Shown: positions 12,601 through 27,600 of the stretch, in pieces
Numbering within the stretch: the stretch's first letter is position 1
How the letters are laid out: every line of letters begins with the position of its first letter
NCBI RefSeq assembly: GCF_001949145.1
Contig: NW_019091411.1
Span: 1,016,328-1,080,327 of the forward strand
Source of the DNA: Acanthaster planci
Taxonomy: Eukaryota > Echinodermata > Asteroidea > Valvatida > Acanthasteridae
Direction: 5' to 3'
Length of the DNA stretch: 64,000 nt
Program-made: the position numbers and the translations under genes
Notes under the pieces: generated by a model
Database searches by the model: none
What the model was told of the DNA's origin: nothing
What the model saw: the letters and a program-made list of their open reading frames with translations, nothing else

Positions 12601-15600
12601 CGTATATTATTGTCATGAATATATATACTGACCATTTGATTAATTACCTGATTTGAAATCTGCAAACAGCATGGGAAAAAGATATGTTTATCCCAAATGC
12701 CGTATAACATCTGCATAATTATAATAAACTATGCATTGTATGCAAATGTGAAGTTTCAGGGACATTCATTTTTTTCTCTTGTCCTTCATTGTGTGCCGCT
12801 ATAGTTATGGCATCTAAGCGAATTAGTCAATATGTTCACAATTTAATCCCCCAGAACAAGACTGGATCCTTACTGGATATAATGGACTTCTCCTGCAAAA
12901 TGTTTTAATAAAACAGGTGTGACTGCTTGTTTGTTTCAATGTGGGACAGTAAATCCAAGGAGATGATCAATGTAGTCTACCTTTGGAGATGTGAACGACA
13001 AACAACAATTCAACACAAAGGAAGAACCATCAGCAACATTCAGGTGTATGCACTATCAGTTCCGTGGCCCTATCAATCAAGCAACCAGGTGAGAGCACTG
13101 TAAACACTCCAAACGCTCCCTGGGAGTCTATTCTCAGAATCACAATACAATGTCACACACCACTGCCAAATTCCTGTCAGTTTTGCAAAAGGGAAGGGAG
13201 GGGAGGAGGGAGGGAGGGACGACAAACACAATGAGGATCCCCATTGAGAGCTGGCCCTGGACCAGGTGTGGATGAAAGACAGAGAGAGAGAGAAAAAAAA
13301 ACAATAACGAACGGGACAAGGAGACAAACAACTTTGGTGATATCGGGGTGGCTGGTTGCTATGCATATGCCCTGCCAAGGACCCCTGCTCATCTCCATAT
13401 TGTCTGGTAGGATGCAGCCAGTTCCTAAGATTTGACATTTAAAGGTGCAGCGGGCTCAACCTTTTAAATCTGACCGGGACATGTCACTGTAAACTCAAGC
13501 TGGTCCCCTCTGCTCTCCTGTGGGTGTCAGTTGATTTGAAATATGCCACGTGCATCACCTCTGCCCCAGAGTGGATGCCTGGGATGATGTGGATGAAATT
13601 GCAGACAAGCCCAGTGATGCATGGATCTCCCGCATGAAGTAGGCCTTGTCACTCAGAAGTGTTATAAAACTGAAAGCCCCTTTAAAATTATTTTGGCTGA
13701 AGTGGGCAGTGGCCATTAGCACAATAAATAAATGAATGTGTACTTAGACCTAACTGTATGGTTCACAAAAATGAGCGATGTATATATAATCCTGCAGATA
13801 ATAACAGTCTTTAATCTTTCTTTCACCTTTTGGAGGACTGAGGTAGCAATGAGTGGTTTTTAAATCTTGCCGATGCTTTCCCCATACGTAAAAGAAAACT
13901 CCAAATGGAAATTTACTCGGCAAATGGGAAAATTACTATTGAATTGTAAAAAGAGAGCCTTGAGCCTTGTACATGTACGTAAGTAATGAACACAGTTGAA
14001 TGCGTAAAACTTACACATACATGGAAAATTTGCTACTATTGCTAAAATTACATACGCTGAAATCATCACCTGGTGTATGTTACATTGCGTCTTGAGGTGT
14101 TAAAACTCAACTAAAAAAAGAGAGTCTTGATACTCTGAAATCTGCAATACATTTTTGCTGAACAAAACAACAACAAAATGGACAAATAAAAATCAACGAT
14201 TTGCCCAGACTCCAACTTTAATATTTCAGATCCATCAGGCAGCCCATATGTGCATAACCTCCACAGTTTTGATTTCAGCAATGGACACACTTGAGCAACA
14301 ACTTCACCGCATCGACGTGCAATTTGCGCCTATGTTTCCCTCCTCCGTGCTGTCGAATTTTTGGCACGGCCAGTGGCAGCACGACCCGGTGCCAGATCGG
14401 CATATTGCCGAAGACACAGATAGCAGTTATTAAAACGCCCCCGTAGGTGTTGACTGATGTTAATAACTTGCTCCGGCTGCAAAAAGCTCTAATGTGCAGG
14501 CTCATGCATTTCCGGAGCTCTCCTGCTCCCATTTTTTTTCTTTTGGCTCCACCAGAATCGAGGTTAAATTATTTGGTTTCAGGCAAGCGATATTACTCAC
14601 TGGGTCCCACTTGCATTCACGAAACACAGGTGAGGCTGCCCTTAAAGGTTGACACTGCCCTCTCCGTTCACCTGAGCCAAAAAAAACCTTGCCAAATCCA
14701 TGCCTGTAATAATCACTCAACGTGAATGGTTACCGAACAAAAATTCATAAAGCTACATCACTCATGAGACAAGATCGTCTCTCTGTATGCTATAAAGCAC
14801 GCACGCATTGCACTCGAGATCTGACTTGCAATATGCATATAAACAGAAATCTAAAAAGAAAACTGCAGTTTTATAAAAATGTTGTTATTCCATTACATTA
14901 ATCATTAATCTTACCCCTGGCCAACCATAATAGCCACATTGTCACATTAAATCTAACACCCCTATCCCAATGTTCCAATAATGAGCCACTAAATACCAGT
15001 CATTATCATTGCCGTGCAGTGCCCAGACAAATTTTACCATATCGGAAATCATAACTGAACCCAATTTACATTTAACAATTCCACAACCAGCTGATGGACC
15101 GTGACATATCCACACTGTTAACAATGCCTTTAGCAACCAGCAAAAAAACCTTGATGCAAGTCATAAACTCAGCAAAATTCCATTAGAGTAAATTCAAATT
15201 AAAAATAAAATATGCTGGGTAAATCCACTATCACATCGACATGACAAAAAGCTATTGGCTGTTTCTTTTTGAGATGCAAATTATAGGAACAGGACAAAAC
15301 TCTATCATATTGATTCTTTCAGCCTAAAACAGACCATGGATTTTGAAATGAAAGGCTAAAAACAGACCTTTGAGATAAATGCAGGGAAATACAAGCTGTC
15401 TAGTGATTCACATGTATGCATTAAAAATTGGAAGCACATTATTAAAAGTCTGCTATTGAATTTTTGGAGTACCAGTAACTTCATTATATTCAAATGAAAC
15501 AAATAAATGCCAATAATGCATTAAATGCTCTCCCAACACCGCTGAAGTGTCCTCTTCCTGCATCAGTAGTGAGTTAAAAAAAAACAACAATTTGGAACGA

Positions 15601-18600
15601 GCATTAATTCGTAAGCCTCGTTTTTGCTGTTTTGTTGTGATGTTTTGTTAGTTTTCTGTGTTTTTGTTTTTAATTATATATTTGCCTCATATGTTTTTAA
15701 TTTTTTTTTAGTGCTGTGATTTATTGGACTTTTAATTTTGGGGGGGGTTGAGTAATTCTTAATTAATATTAATGAATTTTTAATGATTGTTATTGCTGGG
15801 CACCTATGGAAAACAGTGCTTTGTCACTATGTCTCCCCAGGGTAAAAAATAAATAAAATAAACAACACCTAAAATGTACAAGGGACGTTTGGTCAATAAA
15901 CATCATAGGGTAGAAAGCGAACCCTCCCCCCCAAAAAAAACCCACCCAAAAGGGAACATTTGGGGGGTTCCCTGAAATTGGTGATTAATCCACAATACAA
16001 CTTGAAGTTAGTAATAAATAGGGGCCAATCTATTACTTTCTCTTTTAATACCAAATATCTTTTATGTTAAGTTTTGTTTTGTATCTTTTGTAACTGTTAT
16101 TTTTTGTGGTGCAGAACCCAATAAAAAAAATTAAAATTCAATATCTACATTCATGTGCTCAACATGCTAATCTCTGTAATTTTTAAACAAATTACAGTTG
16201 AGCAAAGTGGAAAGGGGTAAAACCAATAAATTGGAAACCTGTTAAAGGTCAGGGTGCAAAGTCCACTGCTTGCAACCAGAAAGACCAGGCAAATCACTGG
16301 CTAACCATTGACAACAATGCTTTCACTTGGTCATTAGCAGCTGCACTTATTCCAAAGCGCCTTAATTAATCACTCTCCTCCTGCCAGCTTCTCACGCATG
16401 GAACACTTTCTTCCACAAATACCTTCTTAAAAAATGCCTGCATATTTGTACATATTTGGTTCACATGTCCATCAAAAAAAATTGTCCAATAATATGGTAT
16501 TTCACTTTAAAAAACACATTTTATAAACTAGACTGATTGGAACCCTGACTTCTGAAAAAAACACATTTTATAAACTAGACTGATTGGAACCCTGACTTCT
16601 GAAAATCACAGGTCATTTTCTTGTAAGGTGGTCACAAGACCAAGTGATGTACAGCAATTTGCTGAATTTTTTGTGATTGTGCTTAAACATTAACCTGCAA
16701 CTTACAAGATAACCCTTTGCCAGTCGGTAACGCGAAATGACCCCACAGGGTTATCTGTGAGAATAATATTTTGATAAAATGATAAGGCATTCAGCAAAAA
16801 GCCTGACCCCATCCAGAAGAATGTACATGTAGTTAAACCGAATACACTCACGTGAATTGAATTGAAAATGTATTAAAGCAGCTAACAGCATTGACAGCAT
16901 TCCAGCACCCCCCTTCTAATGGTTAACGAGGCATGTGCAGTCCATTGCCTGTGCTGGTTTGCTAATCATGGTGTACATGTATGTGCAAGCCATTAACAGC
17001 TGACTGCCTCCCCTCCCTCCACCATCAGCGAACCATCCAGACTCATTCCCTCCCTCATATGTCAAGAACATCTCACTTTGCGCTGCAAAATCTATCACCC
17101 CAGTTTACCCACTGACCTAGCCTCCCGCTTGACTTTAAAGGGCAGCCCGCTCCTCTCCCTTCAACGGACTGTTGGCACTTGTCGGATGTGCATCGCGGAC
17201 AACACCCGCAAAATGAGATGCCACAAAATGTGACAAATGTTGACAACTATTTTGTGGAACCCAAGATCAGCAGACACACCAGCTACATCACAGTGTTACT
17301 TTGCTCAAAGAGAGAAGGACAGCACTAAATCATTGAAGGTGAACAAGCAAAGCATGAAGGAGTCAGTTCACCCCTTTAAGTACTACCGCCAGCATGCACT
17401 CTTGGGGGGGGAGGGAGGAGAGAGAAAATCTAGGTAAGGCGATGACAAAATAAACACAAAAAGTGCCAAGCAACCTCGGCCCTGGCTCCCAAATTATATT
17501 CCGCAGATAAATAAACAACCCTTGAGCCTTCCTCTGTTATTTTTTCTTTCTTTTTTTGAAGTGTGACTGCGAGGAAAACGATTTTATAATGTGCAACAAT
17601 AAATGTAGGTTTTTCCTCCCTCGTGGACTATGACTCTGTGAACCAATAGAGATAAATCGCGGGAGAATGTACAAATAATACTAGTGGCACTTCTATCTGT
17701 GAACAAAGTGGCATTGCATGGCCACTGAAATGTCAGCTGTCATATGAATGGAACTGTCAGGTTTGTGGATGTGCCCGTGTTGATCACCGGTTGAATACAA
17801 CACCAAACACAATCCCCTCCCCCCTGAAAAAAAGAAATTCAAGTGCTGATAATAAACTCAGCCAAGTCGGTCAATGATAATTTCACAAATGTAAATGATG
17901 GCGACAGCTGTGATACTTCAACAAGTCCATCCATTTGTGCATAGTCAGTTTTACGACTGGAAGTGAATGTATCAATGAATGCTCCATGTGTGACACCTGA
18001 ACACTGTACATCTGCAACTGTTGTGAATGCAAGGGACACTGGCAATATTCACCGAGTTAATCACGGAATAAATCCTGGCTTGATACATATAATTGGCTTT
18101 TCCACAAGGGAATAACCCTTCTACAATGCATGATCTGTACTGTGATAGACAGACAATGGGTTTAGGTGTGGACAGTTAGGAAAACCTCTGCTTTAATTTT
18201 AAGTACAGAAATAAACGCTCTGTTTAAAACACACTGGTAATGCTTGCAAGCATGGTCTTACTTTCTGAAACATCAGAAATATGCAGTGATATTTGTACCC
18301 TATAGTAACTCTTTGTCGATCAATGGATAACTGATTGTAATTTTGCTACTTTTTTATGACAGCATCTACTGCTTAATGCCTCAAATCTCATTACAGCCTT
18401 TCACCATTCCAGTTGTTTTAACCCTTTTCTGTCAATTTTTTCCTTCTACTACCCATATTTGTAAGAAATCCAACCAATCTTGTGAGGTATGGTTGCAATG
18501 AATAAATAATGAAAGTCTAATAAATCCCTTGTCAACAAGTGGCAAGAAATGCCTGTACCGATTCCACGCCAGAGTTACACAAAACAGAAGGGGGGAGAGA

Positions 18601-21600
18601 TTCAATTACAGAATGAAGACCAAATGGTCAGTTGACTTGTGAACACACAGGTATATGTACATGTATTTTGTCAGTCATAAATGTTGACCTAACATTGCCC
18701 AATAATATCAAGATGGTTCAGTGCAGGGAAGGGCAGGCGGCGAGATGTGATGAATGATCCATGGAGACAGGGATTATGGGAGGGGGGGGTTATGGTAGCA
18801 GACCAACTAGGATCATGACTCTACATTCCCCCCTTGAGGGTATGGGGACCGTTTGTATGTTTTTAACAGATCACTGGTTCCCCACCAGACCTGACATGAA
18901 ATACTTGCCTAAATCAAATTCTGAGTCAGTGCACATTTTCTTATTTCCCTTCCCCCTCTTTCGTTCTATTTGTTATCATAGTGACGAAAAAGGTCACAGC
19001 TCTTAGGTGAAGTCGACTTAAAATTCTGCTTCTCCAGCCAAGAATATCAATCCAGAGGAACCCACGCACGGAAATTCCAATTTCTGGAATGACACTGATC
19101 ACCGCTTGTGCTCCTTTTCAAGATATCAGTGGAATAAGGTGTACACATGAGCAGAAAATTCTTTCTATCCACCAAGTTACAGACTGCTCCAATTTAATAA
19201 TTTCACAACAGAAGACTTGGCACAACAAAATAGTCAGCCTCTTGATTCAATCTGTCGTCCTTTTTAGTTACGGACTGCTCCAGTTGAATAATTTCACAAT
19301 GGAAAACTTGCCACAACAGAGTAGTCAGCCTCTGGATTCAATCTTTGGTCCTTTTTTGTATTTTGGGTGTTTGTTCTTTGGATAAAATTAGGAACGAACT
19401 ATCAAAACTGCACCTAAATTGTTCTCAGAAGAGACTGGTAATGGTATAAGGAACCAGGATAGGTCACCGATGAATACTTAACAAAAACAGACTCCTCCAC
19501 AGAATATAACTGCACAGGGACTTCTTCTTTTTTTTTTCTCCCCATCCCTGCACAGTGTCAAGACAGCACAGGCCGAACTTCAAGTTCAAGACCACCGGTC
19601 CACTGGTGAAAGGGCCCTTAATCACTTTGGACACAAATGCCTGGGGGCAGGTGTGATAATTTGATGTACATGTACAACACCCAAGCAGGTACAGAACGGG
19701 CAACTTTCAAGGTTTCAGCAGACAGTCAAGGTTTCAGCAAACAGTAGGCAAACGCAAACCCCTCTCCTGAGTAATACATGTACAGTGTAGCTACTTCCTC
19801 TTCTCTTGCAGCCCTCCCTTGGTAGCCAACATCAGCCTCTTCCTGAGGGGAAGCTACTAGTTTTGGGTGGGGGGTATACCAATTTTCAATTTCGGGCTGT
19901 TGGGAAAGAATGGGTGAGAAGTCTGGGCACAGACCACTACTGACCACAGAGCAAAGGCAATTTGTGTCTCAAAGAAACAACAAACATCCACGAGTCAGTA
20001 AAACATTTCTGGAAAACGTAAAAAAGCAAAAAAAAAAAAAAATCCCTGCACACGGTGAAGAATAACTAGAAAATGAAATCTATATTAAGATCTGGCAAAA
20101 CCTTGATTTGGCAGTGGAGGCATGTGTAATTCAATGACAAAATGATGTCTAGACAACGGTAGATTGAGGAGGCTTTGAATAACATTGAAGGGCCAGACAA
20201 TGTCACCAGACTGCAGCACACGTATTATCCCTCCCCTCCAAAAAAACAACAACCTGCAAGACTAGGAAAAAAATGTCAAAAGGAGTCCGATCAACAACAG
20301 AGGGCATTTGCAGATCACGCTATTATACTTGAGGATGGATAAAAACCTGCGCAAGTCTCCAGGATTACACTGTGAGTCCACAGGATACAGAAATTGACCA
20401 TCTGTCATGCACCTTCAACAAACACTGCCCTTAAAGCATGGTTTGTAATCCATGCATTAAACATGATTTGTCTCAGTTTCTATGAACCACTATGCATGCA
20501 GTAGGATACACTAGATCAAACTAGACACTCAACAAACAACCTCAAGTTTGGACTTCAGACAAAAAACAGAAAATCTCCCCCTCCCCTTCTCCCCAAGGAT
20601 CAATTTCAGTTGACGATATTCAGGAGGCAGACACAATATCCCAATATGTATGGAAATTGAAGAATTATGAATTCATGAAACGAACTAAGGAGTGATCAAC
20701 ATGAACCTTGCCCAACTGCTATGCACACAACAAACAGGGGGGAAAAAAATCATTTGATTTCCTCTGCCAGCTTGACAAGGGACATTCTTGAGTTGAGAAA
20801 GAGAGAGGGAAACCAGCCAACTCAAAAAGCCATCACAGCAAACAAATATAACCAGGATTTATGGCTGGCTGGCTTCAACCCTCCACAGAGAGCCAGCAGT
20901 TGTACTATGAAGGAGGTCAGGTGGGGTCGCCCAGGGATCACAGCAGAGGTGCTGTAAATTAGATGGAATAGCAGAGTTGAGTGTATATGCCCACTGGGTG
21001 AATAATGGGGCTGCTGGGGTAAGACTGCTCCTGGGCAATTATGATCTAGGATACTGTGGGGTCGGTCAGTGATGTGAGTACCAGATAAGGTTAGCCTTAG
21101 TCATTTTTTATCAATCAGTGGAGGAAAAATGCAATTATTGACTCAGACTGCAGTTGTCACAGTAAATGAAACTATTCAGCCCCAAACAAGTAAAGGATAT
21201 GATGTTAAAAATAACAGATTTCTCTTCCGCAATTATACAAGTGACGTGTGACCGTGCACATGCGTAGTTTTGTTATCAACCAAAGTCACAAATCCAACAC
21301 TTTGGCCTTTTCAAACCAGATCTCAATGGATATCTTTACAACATTACAATGAAACTAAAAGACTGCAAATTTGATTCTTTCATCGGCTTTAATCCAATTT
21401 TCCCCAGTGAAAGAAGGTGCACACTGTGAACGTAAAACTGAATGAAAACAGCGCTCTGTGCTGTTTGCAACTATGCATAAACCAGGGGCCACAAATTACC
21501 TTACAAGTTACAGAATGGTACATCACGGGTGTGATTCATTCAAGAATAAGTGAACGTTGATTTTCACGAGCCTAAGGCCCCCTACAATCCAACCTATCAC

Positions 21601-24600
21601 AGGGTGAATTGCGTGTCAAAGGCCACAGTAAAATGCATACACCTGGTTTAATCCTCGACCCCCATGAGTTCACTACTCCAGCATGCGCCATACTCCATGT
21701 ACCGGTATCATTCAACGTCTTGTCTCTCGCGCTGATTTTCATTTACCCTCCTCCCTTTTTCTCATTGGGGGGGGAGAGATTTCGTGCAGTCTGTGTGTGT
21801 GCGTGTACGGGCAGCTGGAGCACCAAGCTAATAGTCAAATCTCGGCATTTGGCGACCCGATGGCGTCTGAGCATGGAACGGAGGGTTAAAAGGTGGATCC
21901 GCGTGTGATTGGTTCTGTAACCTGATCCATCCGTGCATGCAGCACATTAACAACATGGCAAGGAGAGCAAAGGGGAAGCCTACTGCATGCGGCAACCTAC
22001 GCATGTACATGTACAGGTCTCTCAGCATGTAGTCATGCGTTTTGTGCAGCATAATGTAGGCTACATGTACAAGAATGGAAGTGCGCACATTTATGAGTCA
22101 AGTTGGGGTTGTTTACCAAGGCAATTAATGGAAAATCTGCATACAATGTGAATACTATTAAATCATGTGAGGACCATACTTTTGCAGGGGTTTTCAAATT
22201 TATTATTTTTTTCCATTTCTAGTGAAAGCTGTAAATCAAGATCCAGAGTAACAGTGCATCAACTAATGCAACATCAAGACAGTGCAGTGACTATGCATAA
22301 TCATATGTACCTCTTTTCAAATGAAATATTCACAATTTGGCTATTTAATTGTGCTCCTGTATTTTGTAATATTTGTTAAGTTCAAGGAATTGAGCCATCA
22401 TCAATAGGTGTGTACGTTTACATTTTGCTACTAATGTAAGTTTAGGAACAAAATGCATGTACGTTTATAGCAAACACTACTTTGAAGATTTCATTATAAG
22501 CCAGCTGAATTTAATGTGAAAACCTAGATTTTTTTACCAACCTTACTTATTACTAACATAAGATTTAAAACAAACACTCCAAAATTCTTTCCCACATTAA
22601 GTGTGTGGGTTGGCTCTACTAGAGAATACATGCCCAAACAGTCACTACATATGCAAATTTTCGATGCGCCTATTATTATTCGCTGAAAAGATTTGATCAC
22701 CCGGAGTGCACCCTGACCACCCACAATGCATCATGGCTTTGCCACCATGATCGTCCTTGTTTTCTCAGCACCGTAACGTAATGGACGTGTCTTTCGAAGC
22801 AACTTCGATTTATCGAGTTTTCCGTTTGCTACACGCTTCTGTGTCGATTTGATCACCAATCCCTCCTTTGTGAATAAAGTATTACCTTGATTTTCAACTT
22901 CATGTATTTGTTGATAAGAGTGTTCTTTTCATGCATATTTTGTGATCTTTTCTTGAGTTTCCTTCTACGTGCACCTCGTCGGTGTCTACTGTTTACTGTA
23001 CTACAAGGTTCATCCCAGCTAGACCGTTGTCTACTCTACCAACGAATTACAGGCCTTAGCTGGTTGAATTCAGAGGGTCACTGTCAGGATCTGTCATATT
23101 TCCCTGTCTTCTCCAGCTACTAGGACAAGGAAAAAGACCTTGCTGTCCAGCCAGGATCTGGCCAGGCCCCTAGTTTATTTGGCTCCATGAAGCTGAAGAT
23201 GATGGGGGAGCTCCATGGTCAACTGTGGAAGACTTGAGCATTGTGGGAGGTCAGGGTGCACTTCAAGTGATCAAATCTTTTCAACAAAGAATAATAGGCC
23301 ATGGGGAAATTACATATGTAGTGACTGTTTGGGCAGGTAGAGCGCCACAGACAATAAACTTTAATAAGAGGCACAGGTGCTTGTCTCTCCTTTTTTTTTA
23401 GTACCCTCCCACATATTCAACACAGCCTAAACCCTAACAGTCCCAAATCCGCCAATTTCAATATGATTTTACATACACCCTAGGGGGGTTAGGGTTAATA
23501 AAATATATGTGTTCCAAGGAATGTCATACATAGGCCAGCCACAATTTTGAGGTCTGCGTGTACATGAATGTGTAAGTAGATTACCAAATGCCGGGGCAAA
23601 TGTCAAATCCACACTGCACTTTTTCCCCCTTGAATTGTAGGAGTCACTAATGCAGGTTGCCTGCCGAGATTTGTTAAAGGCAGAGCTTTCAGCCCGGAGG
23701 GTCAAAAGATCAGGGGGAGTCTTGTTGGTGTGCTGTGTGACGATCATCTGGTGTCAAGCAAACATGTCACATCACTGGGGCTGCATTGTGCTGTGATATT
23801 TCATGCTATATGATTTGAGAAACGATATCTGCCCAGGACTTGGGGATCGATCAAGCCCACGGCTAACACTTGGCAAGAGTAACTGTGCAGTTATGAGCAG
23901 CGTCATTATCTTTACAGGCATCATTATTAATTTGAAAGCCTTTGTCTGACTTCCTGGATCTGTGACAGGAATTAATAATGGATCAACTGCGATAAGGAGG
24001 GGGAAAAACAGGAAGTTGATTATTAAATTGTAAAAAAAAAACAAAAAATGACTGAAACAACTACTTCATCTTCAAGTGTATTGGTTGATAGTTTTAGGGC
24101 TAGCAGCATTAACGTTAAAACAAATTTCCAAATCACTTCTATCTCTTCACCGGCTGGGTTGCAACACATCTCAATGGCTACTAGAAGAGCCAGGAAATGG
24201 CATTACTGAAATGGAGTGCAGGGGATGCATTTCATTATGCCGGCTCAAGTGGACAATTCAGAGGCAGGTGTCTGTTCACTGCTTGTAAACACGAGACAGG
24301 CCGACTTTCGCGTGTACTGACTTGTATACTGCACCGGTATTTCTGCTTAGAACACATCATCATTACTACACTCAATATAAAAAATACGAGGTTGGGGATG
24401 GCGAAGGAAAAACAAAACAAGTGACATATGCATATTGACTTGTGGAATGAGAAATGAAACATTTCACATCAAACAGCAGATCTTTTGATTGATAAAATCA
24501 AATAAAATCAATACTTTCATAATTGCCACACGACACTTCAAATTTTCTTGATATTTTGTAGGTTTATTTCATACTTTCCCCTTCCCTCTTTGTTTTCCGC

Positions 24601-27600
24601 AATTTGCTACATTTTCCACAGGCAGCGACAACCATTCCACCCACATCCACCGTGTATAGCCAGAGACTTATCAGCCTCCAATCTCCACTATTGATTTTCG
24701 CCTCCGTTTACAAGGCAAATGTGGTCCTTATTGATGTGTGCTTTTGTTGAGACACTTATCAGAAGAGACGCAAGCCATAAATAACGATTAAAAAAAAAAA
24801 AGGCGCCTGCAATACTGTGTGCCTACTATTCCTGTCCCCCCCCTTCACAAACTGCTCGCCATTGCGGCACATGAAAGAGACATTTATTTATTAACTCTTG
24901 TACAACTGTCATGCCTCAGGGAGAAACTATTCAATCACAGCGACATCCATCAATTTCATTCCCAATTTGTATGATGCTGCGCAACTTTCGAGTTTTCAAA
25001 ATAGAGTTTGTAATTACTTCAATAAAAATATTCCATCAGGTGTAATGAATAAAATTCATTAAAGACTGTGCAATTTGACTGCTGGACTGCACAGTTTTAA
25101 ACAGCTTTTTTATGCCATGAGTTTCAGTACAAGAATCCTGTACGTGCAAACTCTATCATGTAACATGTTGGTACAAAATAACGGAGTTCAAAGGTCAGTT
25201 TAAAAATTGGTCTTGCTGGAAAAAAAAAGAAAGAGCGATGTCGGTAAGTGTCTGGGTACTCTCTAGATGTTTATTCAAAACAACAGAAGTATAAAACAGT
25301 GAAAAATCACAAAAAGAGCTGAGAATTGATTGAAAAATTTTGCATGTAATTTAACATGGCATGCAAGTTGCACTGTAAACATGCAAAGCCCCACTCTATT
25401 TATACAGGTATGTGAACAATACAAAGAGATCAATAGGAACGTTGTTAAGGAAATGCTAAATGTCATCTTTTTTTTTAATCTAATAGACTTTCTACTTCAG
25501 CGTATGATGAAAATGTCAGGTTCAATGCCACTGTGGCGAGATAAAACAGCACTCAGACCCAGGGCTGGTGCAATCATGCGAACAGGCGAGTCACCTGTGC
25601 ATGAGAGAAAAATCACTCAGGGGGTGGGATGGGAAACAGGCAAGAAATGACTGGGGCTATGTACTGCCTGCACGAGTAAAACCATGGAGGTAGGAAAAGC
25701 TGATAGTTTACATGTATTTGCAGAGGAATGACTATGGGCTCTAGACAAGTGTGCCCCTTCAACGGTGATCCAAGAGATTCTTTTTTGCGAACTGTTGAAC
25801 CTTACTGCTGCCCAGGCAGAGGGCCCAACATCTGTGGGAAAATCCACACCGTGCCCATGGTGTGACTTTGAGCTTGAGCACATCTGTACCAAGATCATCC
25901 CTATGGTATGAGTTTTGACAACCCCAATTTTTTCTCTCTTAAAGACTAAAGCTCCCTATCAAAACTGCTTAACTGTGATGGACTAAAGTCACACAATTCT
26001 AGGAACAGGTCTGGAGGAAGCCAATTTTTAGATAGAAAGGATCATTCACCATCTCTATGTTTAGGGGCTGTCTCTATTCATCTAGATTATTATCCAGAAT
26101 ATACTAGCAGTGAGCACGATGGATTAAACAGATGGCCAAAGCAATGACTGATTTCTGGTCCCCACACTTCTGGTAAACATTTCTTGGAGCAACCCGTGCA
26201 TTACCCCTAAAAAGTCCCTCTCATAACTGCTGAACTGTGATGGACTTAAGTTACACAATTCTGGGAAAGGGTTTGGAGGAAACCAATTTTTTCCCCCCCT
26301 GCAAACAGATACACCCGTTCTGAATAGCCAATTTATATACACAACAGGAAGCATGCTCATTACAAAATGAAAGGCATTGACAGGCTTGAATAATGCAGGT
26401 ATAGACAGTGAACCATGATACATGTAAGTGTAATTAAAAAGGATTAACTACGCAATTACCATGGCACATGCTAAAGATGACGCAGCAAGTGAATCACCAG
26501 CAGTTTTTATCTCCTCTGAATAATATCCACTTACCACGGCATGTGTACAGAATAAAGAGACACATCCACCACAGGAAACAGAAAAGCAGACCACAATTTA
26601 CATGGAAATAACACTTTTGGACCTTGAATTTGCTGTGTATACAATGCAAATGATACTCTCCTTTGTAGAACTTGACTTTAAGCAAATCTGAACATCCAAT
26701 CTCGTAGTTCTCAGTGTCATGTTAGCTCTCAATTCTACGTCAACTTCTATCATCAGAAATGTTCCTTCAAGAGTTGAACATCCTAACGTCATCCTCCACC
26801 TAAACACAAGGAATAGGAAGCAGCTGCCTCCATTGATAGAGTCTTCACACTGGAATCCTCGCAGCAGTCATAATTAACACGACAACTGGGTGGCATTAAA
26901 TGTGCCCAGGGCCCGCAAACCCTCTCCCATGGTTCTCTGCTTGCTGAGAAGAAATAGTGTCAAAAGGCTACCTTGAGGATGAGTCTAGCCGGGCACAATT
27001 ACTCACTGGACCGAGATCCTTCCTCGGGGGAAATTACTATGCGCACAATGTGCCAGCTGATATAGGAAAGCTGAATAATACAAATATAACTACATGATCC
27101 TAATGAGGATAAAGGAAAGAAGAAAAGACCTGTGAAGGCTGAGATAGGTGATGGGGCCTCAGAGAGAGAGAAAAAAGATCAGGGAGAGACTAAAATAGGG
27201 CAAGTACATGTAGGACCTTGGAGCCAGTGTTATGAGATGTAACACTGGCCATCCCCACAAATGAATAATATTGGGAGCAATCACCGCTTTGAATTTAGCA
27301 GATCCTGTTCAATTGCCGGTTTTCCTCTGGGCTCCTTTTTGATTCATCACTAGCCGAATGAGACAACTAGGATGTTGGCAGCTCTGGCTAGAGGCCATTT
27401 GTTGAAAGATGGACAGGAACAGCTTTTTGGGGCCACATATCCCCATTCACGCAAGCCCTCACACACACAGCAGCAAAATGTTTCCCAAACAATTCTTTAC
27501 AGACATATACATGTGACATATCAAAGTGTCATAGGTTAAGTGAAACACATGAAGAGGTGATAAAAGATGATAACTTCCAAATTTACAAAAATGGGGAAAT

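Noticed and set aside
14811-14835. ATTGCACTCG, resembling the start of miR-92 family RNAs
   Set aside because: Only the first ten bases match; the rest of the mature sequence and a precursor hairpin are absent.
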